DNA from: Minisyncoccota bacterium
GTDB taxonomy: Bacteria > Patescibacteriota > Minisyncoccia > Moranbacterales > GCA-2747515
Direction of reading: 5' to 3'
Assembly (NCBI GenBank): GCA_938044295.1
Contig: CALIRC010000010.1
Coordinates: forward strand, 1-32,083
DNA: 32,083 nt
In this document: piece after piece, positions 13,320-22,096 of the stretch
Layout: each line of letters starts with the position of its first letter
Position numbering within the stretch: the first letter of the stretch is position 1
Position numbers and translations under genes: made by a program
Notes under the pieces: model-generated
Database searches by the model: none
Told to the model about the DNA's origin: nothing
What the model saw: only the letters and a program-made list of their open reading frames with translations

Positions 13320-13526
13320 ATGGACGCGCAAGAACTCAAAAAACGACTCGACGCCCAAGATGCTAAATTAGAAAGCATAGGAAAAGAGGTGCACAAAATT
13401 AAACAATTCTTCCTGTGGTCATTTATCGCAACAATCGTAACATTTGTTTTGCCACTGATTCTTGCTGTGGTTCTAGTACCAATCTTGATAAAACCTTACC
13501 TCAGTTCTCTCGAAGGTTTGATATAG
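13320..13526 (+). CDS. Small coiled-coil plus one-TM protein
   Basis: A 68-residue protein. A charged N-terminal helix with heptad-like spacing (MDAQELKKRLDAQDAKLESIGKEVHKIKQ) leads into one long hydrophobic helix (FFLWSFIATIVTFVLPLILAVVLVPILI). Small proteins of just this layout are common in candidate-phyla genomes in my recollection, without known function. It lies 9 nt after fba, so it should be cotranscribed with it. No Shine-Dalgarno; translation may be coupled. Confidence 0.75.
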   Translation: MDAQELKKRLDAQDAKLESIGKEVHKIKQFFLWSFIATIVTFVLPLILAVVLVPILIKPYLSSLEGLI

Positions 13527-13580
13527 CTAAGATCAAAAGATAAATCTGTTGATAAGTATTATAAAACACTCATAAAAAAT

Positions 13581-13609
13581 TTGTTTTTTCATGGAGCCTG
13601 TTTTACAAT
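13581..13609 (+). promoter_or_regulatory. Promoter of the GH130 gene pair
   Basis: TTGTTT (13581-13586), 17-nt spacer, TACAAT (13604-13609). Predicted start is near 13616, leader about 36 nt. Confidence 0.55.
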
Positions 13610-13651
13610 AAGAATATACACATACCTTTTGGTTGAAACAAGAAAACGAAA

Positions 13652-15514
13652 ATGAAAAATAAATTTCGTGGTTTAGGTGCATCGCGAGTAAACGGACGCG
13701 TTTACAGTTTTGTTGCCGACAAAAACAATCCTGCAGATACGTTTATCGTTCAGTCCAGTAGTGACGGACGTGTTTTCGTACCACACAGCTCCCAGGCGCG
13801 GATAAGCAGTGTAAATCTCCCAATCGATACGCTGGAAACCTGCTCACATTTTCATGTATCTTCCCACGATGACTACTATTACTTAACATACCAAGCAAGT
13901 AAAGCATCGCAGAAGTCACTTCTCCTCGCGCAGTCAACAGACTTGATTAACTGGGAGAAGATGACAGTTGTCTCAGAAGAAAAAACCAATGCAAAGGTGA
14001 TCCCAGAATATACATTCAAGGATCATCTCATGATGTACGCTGGCGGAAAGACAATTAGCCTCCTTGCATCGGACAATCTTATGCACTGGTATGAAGAAGC
14101 ACCAGATGTGATTGGCAGTGCAAAAGAGGGAAAAGAATACATTATAGCAGACATTAAAATCCTTGATGAAGGGATTTTTCTCATTTACTACGAAGCATTA
14201 CATGTTGGAGCTGAGTCAGCTCAGGCTTATAAGCTCAAAGCTGCACTTTTTCAGAGAGACAATCCGCGCAAAGTTCTGTGGAAGAGTAAGAGAAATCTCC
14301 ATAAAGTGCACGATGATGGAGAGAAACTCCTCCACCCTTTCGCGATGGTCACGCTCGACGATGCTTTTGTGGCATATTGGCAATCAGCAGATGATACACT
14401 GCAACTTTTCTATCATCAGTTTAAAGGATCACGTCTCGACATTGCGCACAAAGCAAAAGAAAAAAAGTGGAAAAAAGAAGAACTACCTCAACTCGAGCGG
14501 TCTGATGCTAATCCAATCATGGCGCCAAAGAAAGAACATGTGTGGGAATCAAAAGCAGCATTCAATCCAGCAGCAATTTTTGTCAACGGTGTTTTTCACA
14601 TACTCTATAGAGCGATTGGCGATGGTGATGTGTCAGTGCTGGGCTATGCGCAGAGTGAAGATGGTATAAACATTACAAAACGTTTAGATCATCCAGCATA
14701 TGTACCGAGGGAAATATTTGAAGGTGCCCTCAAACCACAAAATAAGGTAGACCACAAAAATTGGTCACCGTTCATGTCTGGTGGTGGAGCATGGGGTGGG
14801 TGCGAAGACCCGCGTCTAAATCGCATGGGAGATAGGATTTATCTCACATATGTCGCATATAACGGTTGGCAACCTCCACGCCTTGCAATGTCCTGGATTA
14901 CAATCACTGATTTCCTCGCGCATAACTGGAACTGGTCAAAACCAGTGCTCATATCTCCACCAGGTGTCGTGTCAAAAAGTGGATCGATGCTACCAGAAAA
15001 AATCGACAATCACTATGTATTTTTCCACAGAGTGTTCCCAGATATTCATATTGACTTCATCGACGACCTTGATCGTTTTGATGGAAAATCATTCTTCCTA
15101 AAGTGTAAGGAAAGCATAAAAGTACGTGAAGATCAGTGGGATGCAGGTAAGTTCTCCATGGGCGCACCACCAATGAAGACTAAAGATGGATGGCTTGTAA
15201 TCTATAGCGCCGTCTCTGGGAGGCAAGAGTGGAAGGGGAGTGATCTCAGATACAAAATTGGTGCAATGCTCCTCGATCTAAAAGATCCAACAAAAGTAAT
15301 TTATAGATCAAATGACGCAGTACTCGTACCAGAAACACATTACGAAAACGAAGGAGCAAAGCCAGGTATCATTTATCCATGCGGCGCAGCAATCAAAGAA
15401 AACACGCTATTCGTCTATTATGGAGGCGCAGATGAGTTTACGTGTGTCGCAACAGCAGATCTCCCTACATTTTTAGAAAAATTAAAAGTAACTGGTAAAA
15501 TAGAGAGTGAATAA
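13652..15514 (+). CDS. GH130-type glycoside phosphorylase/hydrolase with N-terminal propeller-like domain
   Basis: A 620-residue protein. The C-terminal part (about 275-615) is a five-bladed beta-propeller of the GH130 type (mannosyl-glycan phosphorylases and related hydrolases). It shows NPIMAP..HVWESKAAFNPAAIF, the signature GGCEDPR (382-388) with the Asp expected to act as acid, HWNWSKP..ISPPG, LPEKIDNHYVFFHR, MGAPPMKTKDGWLVIYSAV and the final FVYYGGADEFTCVA. The N-terminal part (about 1-270) has propeller-like strands (SLLLAQSTDLINWEKM, YYEALHVG) but lacks the CEDPR motif, so it may be a degenerate or binding domain. No signal peptide, so probably cytoplasmic. It forms an operon with the next gene (57 nt gap). 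Substrate and phosphorolysis versus hydrolysis are not settled by sequence reading. Confidence 0.82.
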   Translation: MKNKFRGLGASRVNGRVYSFVADKNNPADTFIVQSSSDGRVFVPHSSQARISSVNLPIDTLETCSHFHVSSHDDYYYLTYQASKASQKSLLLAQSTDLINWEKMTVVSEEKTNAKVIPEYTFKDHLMMYAGGKTISLLASDNLMHWYEEAPDVIGSAKEGKEYIIADIKILDEGIFLIYYEALHVGAESAQAYKLKAALFQRDNPRKVLWKSKRNLHKVHDDGEKLLHPFAMVTLDDAFVAYWQSADDTLQLFYHQFKGSRLDIAHKAKEKKWKKEELPQLERSDANPIMAPKKEHVWESKAAFNPAAIFVNGVFHILYRAIGDGDVSVLGYAQSEDGINITKRLDHPAYVPREIFEGALKPQNKVDHKNWSPFMSGGGAWGGCEDPRLNRMGDRIYLTYVAYNGWQPPRLAMSWITITDFLAHNWNWSKPVLISPPGVVSKSGSMLPEKIDNHYVFFHRVFPDIHIDFIDDLDRFDGKSFFLKCKESIKVREDQWDAGKFSMGAPPMKTKDGWLVIYSAVSGRQEWKGSDLRYKIGAMLLDLKDPTKVIYRSNDAVLVPETHYENEGAKPGIIYPCGAAIKENTLFVYYGGADEFTCVATADLPTFLEKLKVTGKIESE

Positions 15515-15571
15515 TAACTACTACCAGAACCAGAAGGCTAGCCAAATAAAAATAACCACTAATACAAAACT

Positions 15572-17530
15572 ATGCGTGTCAAAAGATTTCCCAACAATCC
15601 TATTCTTGGTCCAGATAGAGATCATCACTGGGAAGCGCAGGCAGTGTTCAATGGCTGTCCAGTAAAAGATGATGAGGGTAACTACCATTTGTTGTATAGA
15701 GCTCAGTCTTACGAACAAACACATCATGGTGTACTTATGGAGCTTTCGACAATCGGCCACACTAAGAGTGCAGATCATCGCAGCTTCAATGGAGAGCGCA
15801 CACAACTCATCTTTCCAGAAGAAGAATGGGAGAAATTTGGCTGTGAAGACCCGCGTGTGACAAAAATTGACGACACATATTACATCATCTATACAGCGCT
15901 CTCTGATTACCCACATTCACCAGATGGCATCAAACTCGGTGTGGCTGTAACGAAAGACTTCAAGACGATTGAAGCCAAACACCAGGTCACACATTTCAAC
16001 TCCAAGGCAATGGCACTATTTCCAGAAAAAATCGACGGAAAGTACTATGCAATTCTCACAATGAACACAGACAAGCCGCCAGTGCGCATTGCAGTAGCTG
16101 CATTTGATCGTATAGAACAGATGTGGAGTAAAGACTATTGGGATCAGTGGCTTGAAAGAATCGATGCCCACACAGTACATTTGCAGCGCTCTCTCGTCGA
16201 CCATATTGAAATAGGTGCGCCGCCAGTTAAAACAGACGAAGGCTGGCTCCTGATGTACTCATACATCAGAGGGTACAAAACTGATCATCCCATTTTTGGC
16301 ATCGACGCTGCTTTACTTAAAAAAGATGATCCTAGAAGAATTGTGGGTCGCACATCAAAACCAGTAATGACACCACAAGAAAGCTATGAATATCATGGCA
16401 TGGTACCAAATATCGTTTTTCCTTCTGGTCTGCTGAAAGAGGGGGATAACCTCCATCTTTTCTATGGTGCAGCTGATGATTCAGTTGCTGTCGCTGATCT
16501 GTCTTGTAAGGAAATTATTGAGAGGGTGCGACACAAGAAGTGTGAGGACTTTGTAGGAGATGGCGCATTGCCAGTGCAATTGGAGCGATTTGAAGGCAAT
16601 CCAATTATCGAGCCACAAGGGCATGGATGGGAATCTAAGTACACGCTGAACCCCACAGCAATCCGTGATGATGAAAAAACGTACATCCTCTACCGAGCAC
16701 AAGATGAAAATGACACATCATATGTAGGACTTGCTATTTGTCCAGATGGATTTCACATCGATGAAAAACTTTCCGAACCAATCTATATTCCTCGTGTGCC
16801 TGAAGAGGTACGACATGAGCCAGGATTTTCTGGCTGTGAAGACGCTCGCATTACACGCATGGGAGAGCGATTTTACTTGAACTACACTGCGTACAATGGG
16901 CATGATAATGCACGTGTCGCCTTTTCCTCCATCAGTGTAGACGATTTCCGTGCACGTAATTGGGATCAGTGGGACTTACCTCAGATTATTTCACCACCAG
17001 AAGAGTTTGACAAAAACTCCTGTCTTGTAGAAGAAAAAATAAACGGCAAGTACCTCTTCTTCCATCGTCTCAGAAACGACATCTGGATCGACTACGTTGA
17101 CTCACTAACATTTCCTGAAGGGAAATATTTAGGTGGTAAAATTCTCATGAGTCCACGTCCAGAAACATGGGATAGCATACGTATCGGCATTGCAGGACCA
17201 CCGATAAAAATAGACAAAGGTCATGGTGAAGGACTGTGGGTGCTGATCTATCACGCGATCTCAGAATATGATGGTATGTATCGTCTCGGTGCAGCATTGC
17301 TTGATCTTGAAAAAGGAGAAGTAGTATCACGTCTCGATTATCCAATTCTCACGCCAGAGGCAGACTACGAAAACAATGGCCTCAGACCAGGAACTGTCTT
17401 TTCTTGTGGGCAAGTAATCATCGACGAAACACTCTATGTCTACTACGGCGGGGCAGACCAAGTAACTTGCGCAGCGAGTATGGATTTCCAGTGTCTCGTA
17501 GACGCACTTAATGAAAAACGTCATAAGTAA
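15572..17530 (+). CDS. Tandem double GH130 domain protein
   Basis: A 652-residue protein with two complete GH130-like propellers fused head to tail. Domain 1 (about 1-315) has NPILGPDRDHHWEAQAVFNG, GCEDPR (90-95), ALFPEKIDGKYYAIL, IGAPPVKTDEGWLLMYS and LHLFYGAADDSVAVADL. Domain 2 (about 330-645) has NPIIEPQGHGWESKYTLNP, a variant GCEDAR (421-426), LVEEKINGKYLFFHR, AGPPIKIDKGHGEGLWVLIYHAI and LYVYYGGADQVTCAAS. The order of motifs is the same in both, indicating duplication of an ancestral gene. GH130 enzymes act on beta-mannosides, many by phosphorolysis. No signal peptide; likely cytoplasmic. ATG at the first conserved strand (MRVKRFPNNPIL) supports the start. No terminator is obvious downstream. 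Confidence 0.85.
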   Translation: MRVKRFPNNPILGPDRDHHWEAQAVFNGCPVKDDEGNYHLLYRAQSYEQTHHGVLMELSTIGHTKSADHRSFNGERTQLIFPEEEWEKFGCEDPRVTKIDDTYYIIYTALSDYPHSPDGIKLGVAVTKDFKTIEAKHQVTHFNSKAMALFPEKIDGKYYAILTMNTDKPPVRIAVAAFDRIEQMWSKDYWDQWLERIDAHTVHLQRSLVDHIEIGAPPVKTDEGWLLMYSYIRGYKTDHPIFGIDAALLKKDDPRRIVGRTSKPVMTPQESYEYHGMVPNIVFPSGLLKEGDNLHLFYGAADDSVAVADLSCKEIIERVRHKKCEDFVGDGALPVQLERFEGNPIIEPQGHGWESKYTLNPTAIRDDEKTYILYRAQDENDTSYVGLAICPDGFHIDEKLSEPIYIPRVPEEVRHEPGFSGCEDARITRMGERFYLNYTAYNGHDNARVAFSSISVDDFRARNWDQWDLPQIISPPEEFDKNSCLVEEKINGKYLFFHRLRNDIWIDYVDSLTFPEGKYLGGKILMSPRPETWDSIRIGIAGPPIKIDKGHGEGLWVLIYHAISEYDGMYRLGAALLDLEKGEVVSRLDYPILTPEADYENNGLRPGTVFSCGQVIIDETLYVYYGGADQVTCAASMDFQCLVDALNEKRHK

Positions 17531-17849
17531 AAGCAAAAATGCGAAAAAGAGTTTCTACAGTTTTTTTGCACAATACACTTAAGAAAATATGTAAAAAAAG
17601 ACAAAAGTATATCAAGAATTTCACAGATGAAAGTAAAGAACTTTACAAAAGACTTTCTGTGCGTTAAGATATGACTATAGATAGGAGAATAAGTGCCGCG
17701 CACAGTGGTACTTTTTCTTTCTCATGGTAATCCTGATCTCCTGGAAGTTTTAAAATACTCCCTCAGAAAACGCAAAAAAGTTCATCGAGACTTGTAAAAA
17801 GACAGGAGTAATACAGGAAATTATCATCACTAACACGTATTACAAAAAA
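17531..17849. other. Intergenic region upstream of typA
   Basis: No ORF is supported. It holds a nested stem: CACAGAtGAAAGT (17622-17634) with ACTTTCTGTG (17652-17661), and inside it TAAAG-aa-CTTTA. Shortly downstream, around 17665-17680, lies AT-rich sequence resembling a weak -10 (TGA-CTATAG). It may be the typA leader and promoter, but no clear -35 box was found. Confidence 0.35.
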
Positions 17850-19622
17850 ATGGAAATAAGAAATGTTGCGATCATAGCACACGTAGATCATGGTAAGACG
17901 ACAATTACAGATGCTGTAATGAAGCAAACTGGAGCAGCTGCAGAAGAAGTCTCTATGGATTCAAATGATCTTGAAAAAGAGCGCGGTATCACAATCTACG
18001 CAAAAAACACTTCCGTGCGCTACAAAGACACCAAGATCAATATAGTCGACACTCCAGGGCATGCTGACTTTGGCTCAGAAGTAGAACGTGTTTTGCGATC
18101 GATCGACAGCGTTGTGCTCGTTGTAGATGCACAAGAGGGACCCATGCCACAGACGAGATTTGTACTGAAGAAGTCACTAGAGCTTGGGCACCATCCAATG
18201 GTTGTTATTAATAAGATCGACAAACCAGCAGCTCGGCTCGGCGAAGTAGAAGAAGAGATTTACGAATTGTTTCTCGATTTGGGAGCAACAGATGAACAAC
18301 TAGATTTTCCAACAATCTACGCTATAGGACGTGATGGCATAGCGAAGAACAAGCCACAAGACGACAGCGATTCTATGACACCGCTTCTCGATGCTATCCT
18401 CGACCATGTCGAACCAGCAAAAAATGACACCGAAGCACCGCTGCGTTTGCAACCTTTTTCACTTGCCTATGATAACTTCTTAGGAAGACTTGCAGTAGCA
18501 CGTGTCTATGAAGGAGTACTCAAGGTAGGTTCAGTCCACATCAAAACACCTGAAGGTGTTTTACGGAATGCAAAAGTAATCAAAATCTTTACGTTTGAAG
18601 GTGTGCAGCGTACAGAAGTAGATGAGGCACAAGCAGGTGACATCGTCATGTTTGCAGGAATCGAAAACATCGACATTGGTGAAACGGTATGTGCAGATCC
18701 ACAAGCACAACCACTCCCAGCAATTACTGTAGACGAACCCACAATCTCTCTGACATTCCTGGTCAATGATTCACCATTCGCTGGTCAAGAAGGAAAATTT
18801 GTCACCCGTGAACAAATTCGTGAACGATTGGAAAAGGAGCTAGAAGTTAACGTAGGATTGAGGGTGGATTTTGATTCATTTACCGTATATGGGCGAGGCG
18901 AGATGCACATCGCAGTGCTTCTTGAGAACATGCGCAGAGAGGGGTTTGAGCTTGCGGTCTCACAACCAAAAGTGATTATCAAAGACATCGATGGGGTAAA
19001 AAGCGAGCCATACGAAGAGTTGACGATCACAGTCCCTGAAGAACATTCAGGTGCCATCATCGAAAAACTAGGAAAGAGAAAAGGTGTGATGAGTGATATG
19101 AAACACGGAGCAGATGGTGTGCGAATGCTTTTTGAAATTCCTACACGAGGAGCCCTGGGTTACAGGAGTGAATTTGTTGTCGATACCAAAGGAGAGGGTA
19201 TTCTCTCAAGTCGATTCCTAGAATTTCGACAGCATGCCGGGGAGATTAAAAAGCGTGTCGTTGGATCGATGATCTCAGGAGAAACAGGAAAGGCTCTTGG
19301 ATTTTCTCTGGCCAACCTTCAGAGTCGTGGTACGCTCTATATCGGCCCATCTACACAGGTTTACGAAGGGCAGGTAATCGGCAACACAGCCAAAGGAGAA
19401 GAAATGACCGTCAATCCGATCAAAGGAAAGCAGCTAACCAACATGCGCGCTAGCGGTACAGATGAAAATATTTCTCTCACACCGCATATGGTCATGACAA
19501 TTGAAAAAGGCATGGAAGTCATGGTAGAGGATGAATATCTAGAAATCACACCACAGAGTGTACGTCTAAGAAAAATGGCACTTACAGAAAATGATCGTGT
19601 CAAAGCCTCGCGAAAGAAATAG
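17850..19622 (+). CDS. typA: Ribosome-associated GTPase TypA/BipA
   Basis: A translational GTPase related to EF-G and LepA that binds the 70S ribosome and assists ribosome assembly and stress adaptation. It has 590 residues, close to the usual ~600. Seen: G1 AHVDHGKTT (10-18), the switch region DSNDLEKERGITIYAKN, G3 DTPGHADFG, G4 NKIDKP, domain II, EF-G-like domains III/V (AVLLENMRREGFELAVSQPKV; LTITVPEEHSGAIIEKLGKRKG), and the TypA-specific C-terminal domain with GEMHIAVLLE, SRFLEFRQHAG and TNMRASGTDE. ATG 17850 sits right before the N-terminal IRNVAIIAHVDHG, as expected. No Shine-Dalgarno. Confidence 0.97.
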   Translation: MEIRNVAIIAHVDHGKTTITDAVMKQTGAAAEEVSMDSNDLEKERGITIYAKNTSVRYKDTKINIVDTPGHADFGSEVERVLRSIDSVVLVVDAQEGPMPQTRFVLKKSLELGHHPMVVINKIDKPAARLGEVEEEIYELFLDLGATDEQLDFPTIYAIGRDGIAKNKPQDDSDSMTPLLDAILDHVEPAKNDTEAPLRLQPFSLAYDNFLGRLAVARVYEGVLKVGSVHIKTPEGVLRNAKVIKIFTFEGVQRTEVDEAQAGDIVMFAGIENIDIGETVCADPQAQPLPAITVDEPTISLTFLVNDSPFAGQEGKFVTREQIRERLEKELEVNVGLRVDFDSFTVYGRGEMHIAVLLENMRREGFELAVSQPKVIIKDIDGVKSEPYEELTITVPEEHSGAIIEKLGKRKGVMSDMKHGADGVRMLFEIPTRGALGYRSEFVVDTKGEGILSSRFLEFRQHAGEIKKRVVGSMISGETGKALGFSLANLQSRGTLYIGPSTQVYEGQVIGNTAKGEEMTVNPIKGKQLTNMRASGTDENISLTPHMVMTIEKGMEVMVEDEYLEITPQSVRLRKMALTENDRVKASRKK

Positions 19623-19647
19623 TCAAATTGCAATGATGGGCTAAGCT

Positions 19648-19678
19648 GCAAAAAACATAGTAAAACCATGTTTTTTGC
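19648..19678 (+). terminator. Intrinsic terminator after typA
   Basis: GCAAAAAACAT and ATGTTTTTTGC form an 11-bp stem around a 9-nt loop. Its 3' end overlaps the next promoter. Confidence 0.7.
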
Positions 19679-19684
19679 TATACT
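19676..19684 (+). promoter_or_regulatory. Extended -10 promoter of first EEP gene
   Basis: TGC-TATACT, with its TGC inside the typA terminator. Predicted start is near 19691, leader about 27 nt. Confidence 0.5.
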
Positions 19685-19717
19685 TAAATAATTCATTTGA
19701 TTCACGTAAAAAAAGTA

Positions 19718-20461
19718 ATGTCATTGAAAATCGTCTCTTTAAATATAGAAAAGGACAGACATCTTGATCGCGTCATCCCATTTTTGAAACAAAAAGTAGA
19801 TGAGGGATATGAAGTATTTTGTCTGCAAGAGGTTTACAAAAGAGACTTAGCAAAACTAACAAAGGTAATCAGTGGTAAGAAATTTTTCTCGGAGTTTTTT
19901 CCAATGTGTAGATACACTGGAGAGCCACAAGAGGACTTAGATGAAGTGCAAGGCCTTGCTATGATCTACGTAAAACTACCATTTGCCATAGATAAGTTTC
20001 CATATTACAAAGATACGCCTGAACTGCCGCTGCATCCAAAAGGTTATGCACAGCTACACGCAGGAATAATTGTAAGCACATTTCGCACTGAAGGTATGAA
20101 TTTTCAGATTGCTACTACGCACTTTCCTGTTGCACCAAATGGGGCAACAGATGAACGTCAAAAAGAGGCCCTAAGAAAAATGCTTGCTAAACTATCAAAT
20201 ATTGAAGATTTAGTATTTTGTGGTGATTTCAATGCACCAAGAGGTAGAGAGGTTTTCACCAAAATAGCAAGTTTGTATAAAGACAACATCCCAGCAGAAG
20301 TGACGACAACAATCGATGGCAATTATCACAAGGCGGGAGATTTGCCCTACGTCGTTGATGGATTATTCACCACAGCGCACTATGATGTAGTGAATGTCGA
20401 GATCGTAGATGGCCTCAGTGATCATAAGGCGATCACTGCGGAAGTGACAAAATCAACTTGA
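19718..20461 (+). CDS. Endonuclease/exonuclease/phosphatase family protein (copy 1)
   Basis: A 247-residue protein of the DNase I / EEP fold, which cleaves phosphodiesters in nucleic acids, lipids or small molecules using Mg2+. Seen: N9 (VSLNIEKD), metal-binding E38 (CLQEV), TTHFPV, GDFNAPRG (169-176) with the catalytic Asp and Asn, and SDHKAI (234-239) with the catalytic His. No signal peptide. A frame open 7 codons upstream starts with TTG and is rejected; ATG 19718 puts the first core strand at the N-terminus. No Shine-Dalgarno. A second EEP gene lies at 21172. Substrate unknown. Confidence 0.85.
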   Translation: MSLKIVSLNIEKDRHLDRVIPFLKQKVDEGYEVFCLQEVYKRDLAKLTKVISGKKFFSEFFPMCRYTGEPQEDLDEVQGLAMIYVKLPFAIDKFPYYKDTPELPLHPKGYAQLHAGIIVSTFRTEGMNFQIATTHFPVAPNGATDERQKEALRKMLAKLSNIEDLVFCGDFNAPRGREVFTKIASLYKDNIPAEVTTTIDGNYHKAGDLPYVVDGLFTTAHYDVVNVEIVDGLSDHKAITAEVTKST

Positions 20462-20490
20462 TCAAAAAATGCAGCAACTACAGCAATATA

Positions 20491-20617
20491 AGGACTTCCT
20501 CACTTTAGTGCAATGTGAGGTACAAATACTCCTTTTTCTCTAAGGCGTACTGATGACGTACGTCGTCAGAAAAAAGAGTGTTTATAAAAGGAGCAGTGTG
20601 CAAAGTGAGGAAGTCCT
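20491..20617. mobile_element. Inverted-repeat element with perfect 16-bp ends
   Basis: AGGACTTCCTCACTTT (20491-20506) is repeated inverted and without mismatch at 20602-20617. The interior is itself partly self-complementary (CTCCTTTTTCTCT against AGAAAAAAGAG) around a 20-bp near-palindrome centred at 20559-20560. The whole 127 bp can fold into one long hairpin. The tip GGACTT is shared with the elements at 2214 and 8685, but the rest differs. It fits a non-autonomous mobile element; it could also end transcription of the EEP gene. Confidence 0.6.
20550..20569. repeat. 20-bp near-palindrome inside the inverted-repeat element
   Basis: Left half CTGATGACGT and right half ACGTCGTCAG are inverted copies with one mismatched pair. 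They form the apex of the element's hairpin or a protein-binding site. Confidence 0.55.
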
Positions 20618-20623
20618 AAGTAT

Positions 20624-20659
20624 AAAAAGACGTCACATAGATTTGTATCTAGGTGACGT
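20624..20659 (-). terminator. Intrinsic terminator of the 120-residue orphan gene
   Basis: On the minus strand a 13-bp stem (ACGTCACCTAGAT with ATCTATGTGACGT, one mismatch, 4-nt loop) is followed by CUUUUUAU. It starts 6 nt past the stop codon at 20666. Confidence 0.75.
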
Positions 20660-20665
20660 AATTGA

Positions 20666-21028
20666 TCACAAAGGCACTGATTTTTGTAAATATGCTTGCG
20701 GAAGTGTATTCACAAAATTTTCTAAGTCTAACCTGTGAACAGGAGATCCCTCTCTATTAATTGCTGATAGGCATAGACTGTAAAATGTGCTCTCAATCGT
20801 CAACAGCGACACGTAAAGATCATCTTCTACTAAGTAAGGCATATTTGCAAATTTTTTTTGCGCGGCTACTGTGAATCTGCGCAATTGCAAGTCATCTCCA
20901 GAAACGAAAAAAAAATCACCTCGCGCATCTGCTAAACAAGCGCTAATACTTTCCCACTCTTGTGGCCAGCTAGAATTTATGAAGGAAATAATCTTTGCTA
21001 CAAAAACCCATTTTGGCTGTGAAATCAT
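20666..21028 (-). CDS. Orphan 120-residue protein
   Basis: No family recognised. From ATG 21028 it begins MISQPKWVFVAKIISFINSS and carries FFFVSGDDLQLRRFTVAAQKKFANMPYLVEDDLYVSLLTIESTFYSLCL; predicted alpha/beta, soluble, no signal peptide. A frame open 23 codons further upstream is rejected because GAGG (complement 21034-21037) lies 5 nt before ATG 21028. It is transcribed against, and lies between, the two EEP nuclease genes, and ends in its own terminator. Upstream on the minus strand TTGACA and TATAAT occur but only 14 nt apart, so the promoter is uncertain. Confidence 0.6.
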   Translation of the reverse strand: MISQPKWVFVAKIISFINSSWPQEWESISACLADARGDFFFVSGDDLQLRRFTVAAQKKFANMPYLVEDDLYVSLLTIESTFYSLCLSAINREGSPVHRLDLENFVNTLPQAYLQKSVPL

Positions 21029-21171
21029 GTAAACCTCAATAAAGAACTTGGGAGTATACCCACAATAGTAGATTATAGGAGAAATACACACTGTCAAGAT
21101 GATTAAAATTTTTTATTGACATGGCCTACACAGATGATAAGCTTCAAAAGTACAACAATGAGGAGTTAATT

Positions 21172-21963
21172 ATGTCTTCAAATAATGTAGTGGTAGCAAC
21201 CATGAATGCAGAAAAAGGAAGACTAGGAACTGCATTCATTGCAAATGCAAAAGATTTTTTACAAGAACATCCACTATGTGTCTTAGCATTGCAGGAAGTC
21301 TCTCCGGAAATATTACAAGAAATATGTCGTGAGCAAAATTGGCACATGAAGTTTGAAAAGCGGTGCACATTCAACGGCTTATACCGAGGAAAGCAATACC
21401 ATAATTTTAACCAAGGCATCGGGACAATTTCTACAAATCCAATCCTACACTGTGATGTCTATGCATACGACGAGTATATGCACCCAAAGCTAAATGATTT
21501 TGTGCAGACAGGGAAAGATGATGAAGATGTTGGGATATCGTCACTGTTACACACACAAATTGCATTTGCAAAAAAAAAGCTTGACATATTTAATACGCAT
21601 GGTATTTGGACTGCAAAAGGAGCATCTACAAAAAGGCAGGCTGCAGGTATTAAAAAAATGCTTAAATACCTTAAGAAGTTTAAGTCAGGGGTTGTTTTAG
21701 GTGATTTCAACATCACAAAATACCCACCAAACAAGACCGGTCTCCATGCAGCATATGTCCAGATCACTAAAGCAGGACTCAAAGACTGTCTTCCGGAAAA
21801 CATAACAACAACACTAAATGCAAAACATCATCGAAATGGTAAAAAAACAGATGATGTCATTGTAGACTACATGTTTCAGCTTGGAAATAGCAAGCAAATC
21901 ATGAATGTCCAGAGGATCCAAATACCATCGGATCACTATGGATTACGCGCAACCATTGAATAG
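21172..21963 (+). CDS. Endonuclease/exonuclease/phosphatase family protein (copy 2)
   Basis: A second EEP-fold protein, 263 residues. Seen: N12 (ATMNAEKG), E42 (ALQEVSPE), NTHGIW, GDFN (177-180) followed by ITKYPPNK, and SDHYGL (253-258). These are the metal, catalytic Asp/Asn and His positions of the fold. No signal peptide. GAGGAG stands 6 nt before ATG 21172, so an in-frame ATG at 21121 is rejected. It is only distantly similar to copy 1 (the same motifs but little else), so it may act on a different substrate. Followed by a strong terminator. Confidence 0.83.
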   Translation: MSSNNVVVATMNAEKGRLGTAFIANAKDFLQEHPLCVLALQEVSPEILQEICREQNWHMKFEKRCTFNGLYRGKQYHNFNQGIGTISTNPILHCDVYAYDEYMHPKLNDFVQTGKDDEDVGISSLLHTQIAFAKKKLDIFNTHGIWTAKGASTKRQAAGIKKMLKYLKKFKSGVVLGDFNITKYPPNKTGLHAAYVQITKAGLKDCLPENITTTLNAKHHRNGKKTDDVIVDYMFQLGNSKQIMNVQRIQIPSDHYGLRATIE

Positions 21964-21984
21964 ATAAAGAAAGATCTTCAAATA

Positions 21985-22018
21985 GAAGTACTACTAAATC
22001 AGTAGTACTTCCTTTTTT
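21985..22018 (+). terminator. Intrinsic terminator after second EEP gene
   Basis: GAAGTACTACT, loop aaatc, AGTAGTACTTC, then CTTTTTT: 11-bp perfect stem. Confidence 0.85.
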
Positions 22019-22032
22019 AAAGGAACAGTAGC

Positions 22033-22061
22033 TTGCATAAACGAAAGATCTAGGTTATACT
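22033..22061 (+). promoter_or_regulatory. Promoter of rpmG
   Basis: TTGCAT (22033-22038), 17-nt spacer, TATACT (22056-22061). Predicted start is near 22068, leader about 29 nt. Confidence 0.65.
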
Positions 22062-22096
22062 AGTCTCCACGTACAAAAATTATCTAATTTTAACTT

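Noticed and set aside
14163..14669. Rightward 168-residue frame
   Set aside because: An out-of-frame overlap inside the first GH130 gene, whose own frame carries conserved motifs.
21116..21144. TTGACA before the second EEP gene as a promoter
   Set aside because: At 15-18 nt spacing only GATAAG or AAGCTT-like sequence is found, a poor -10 box.
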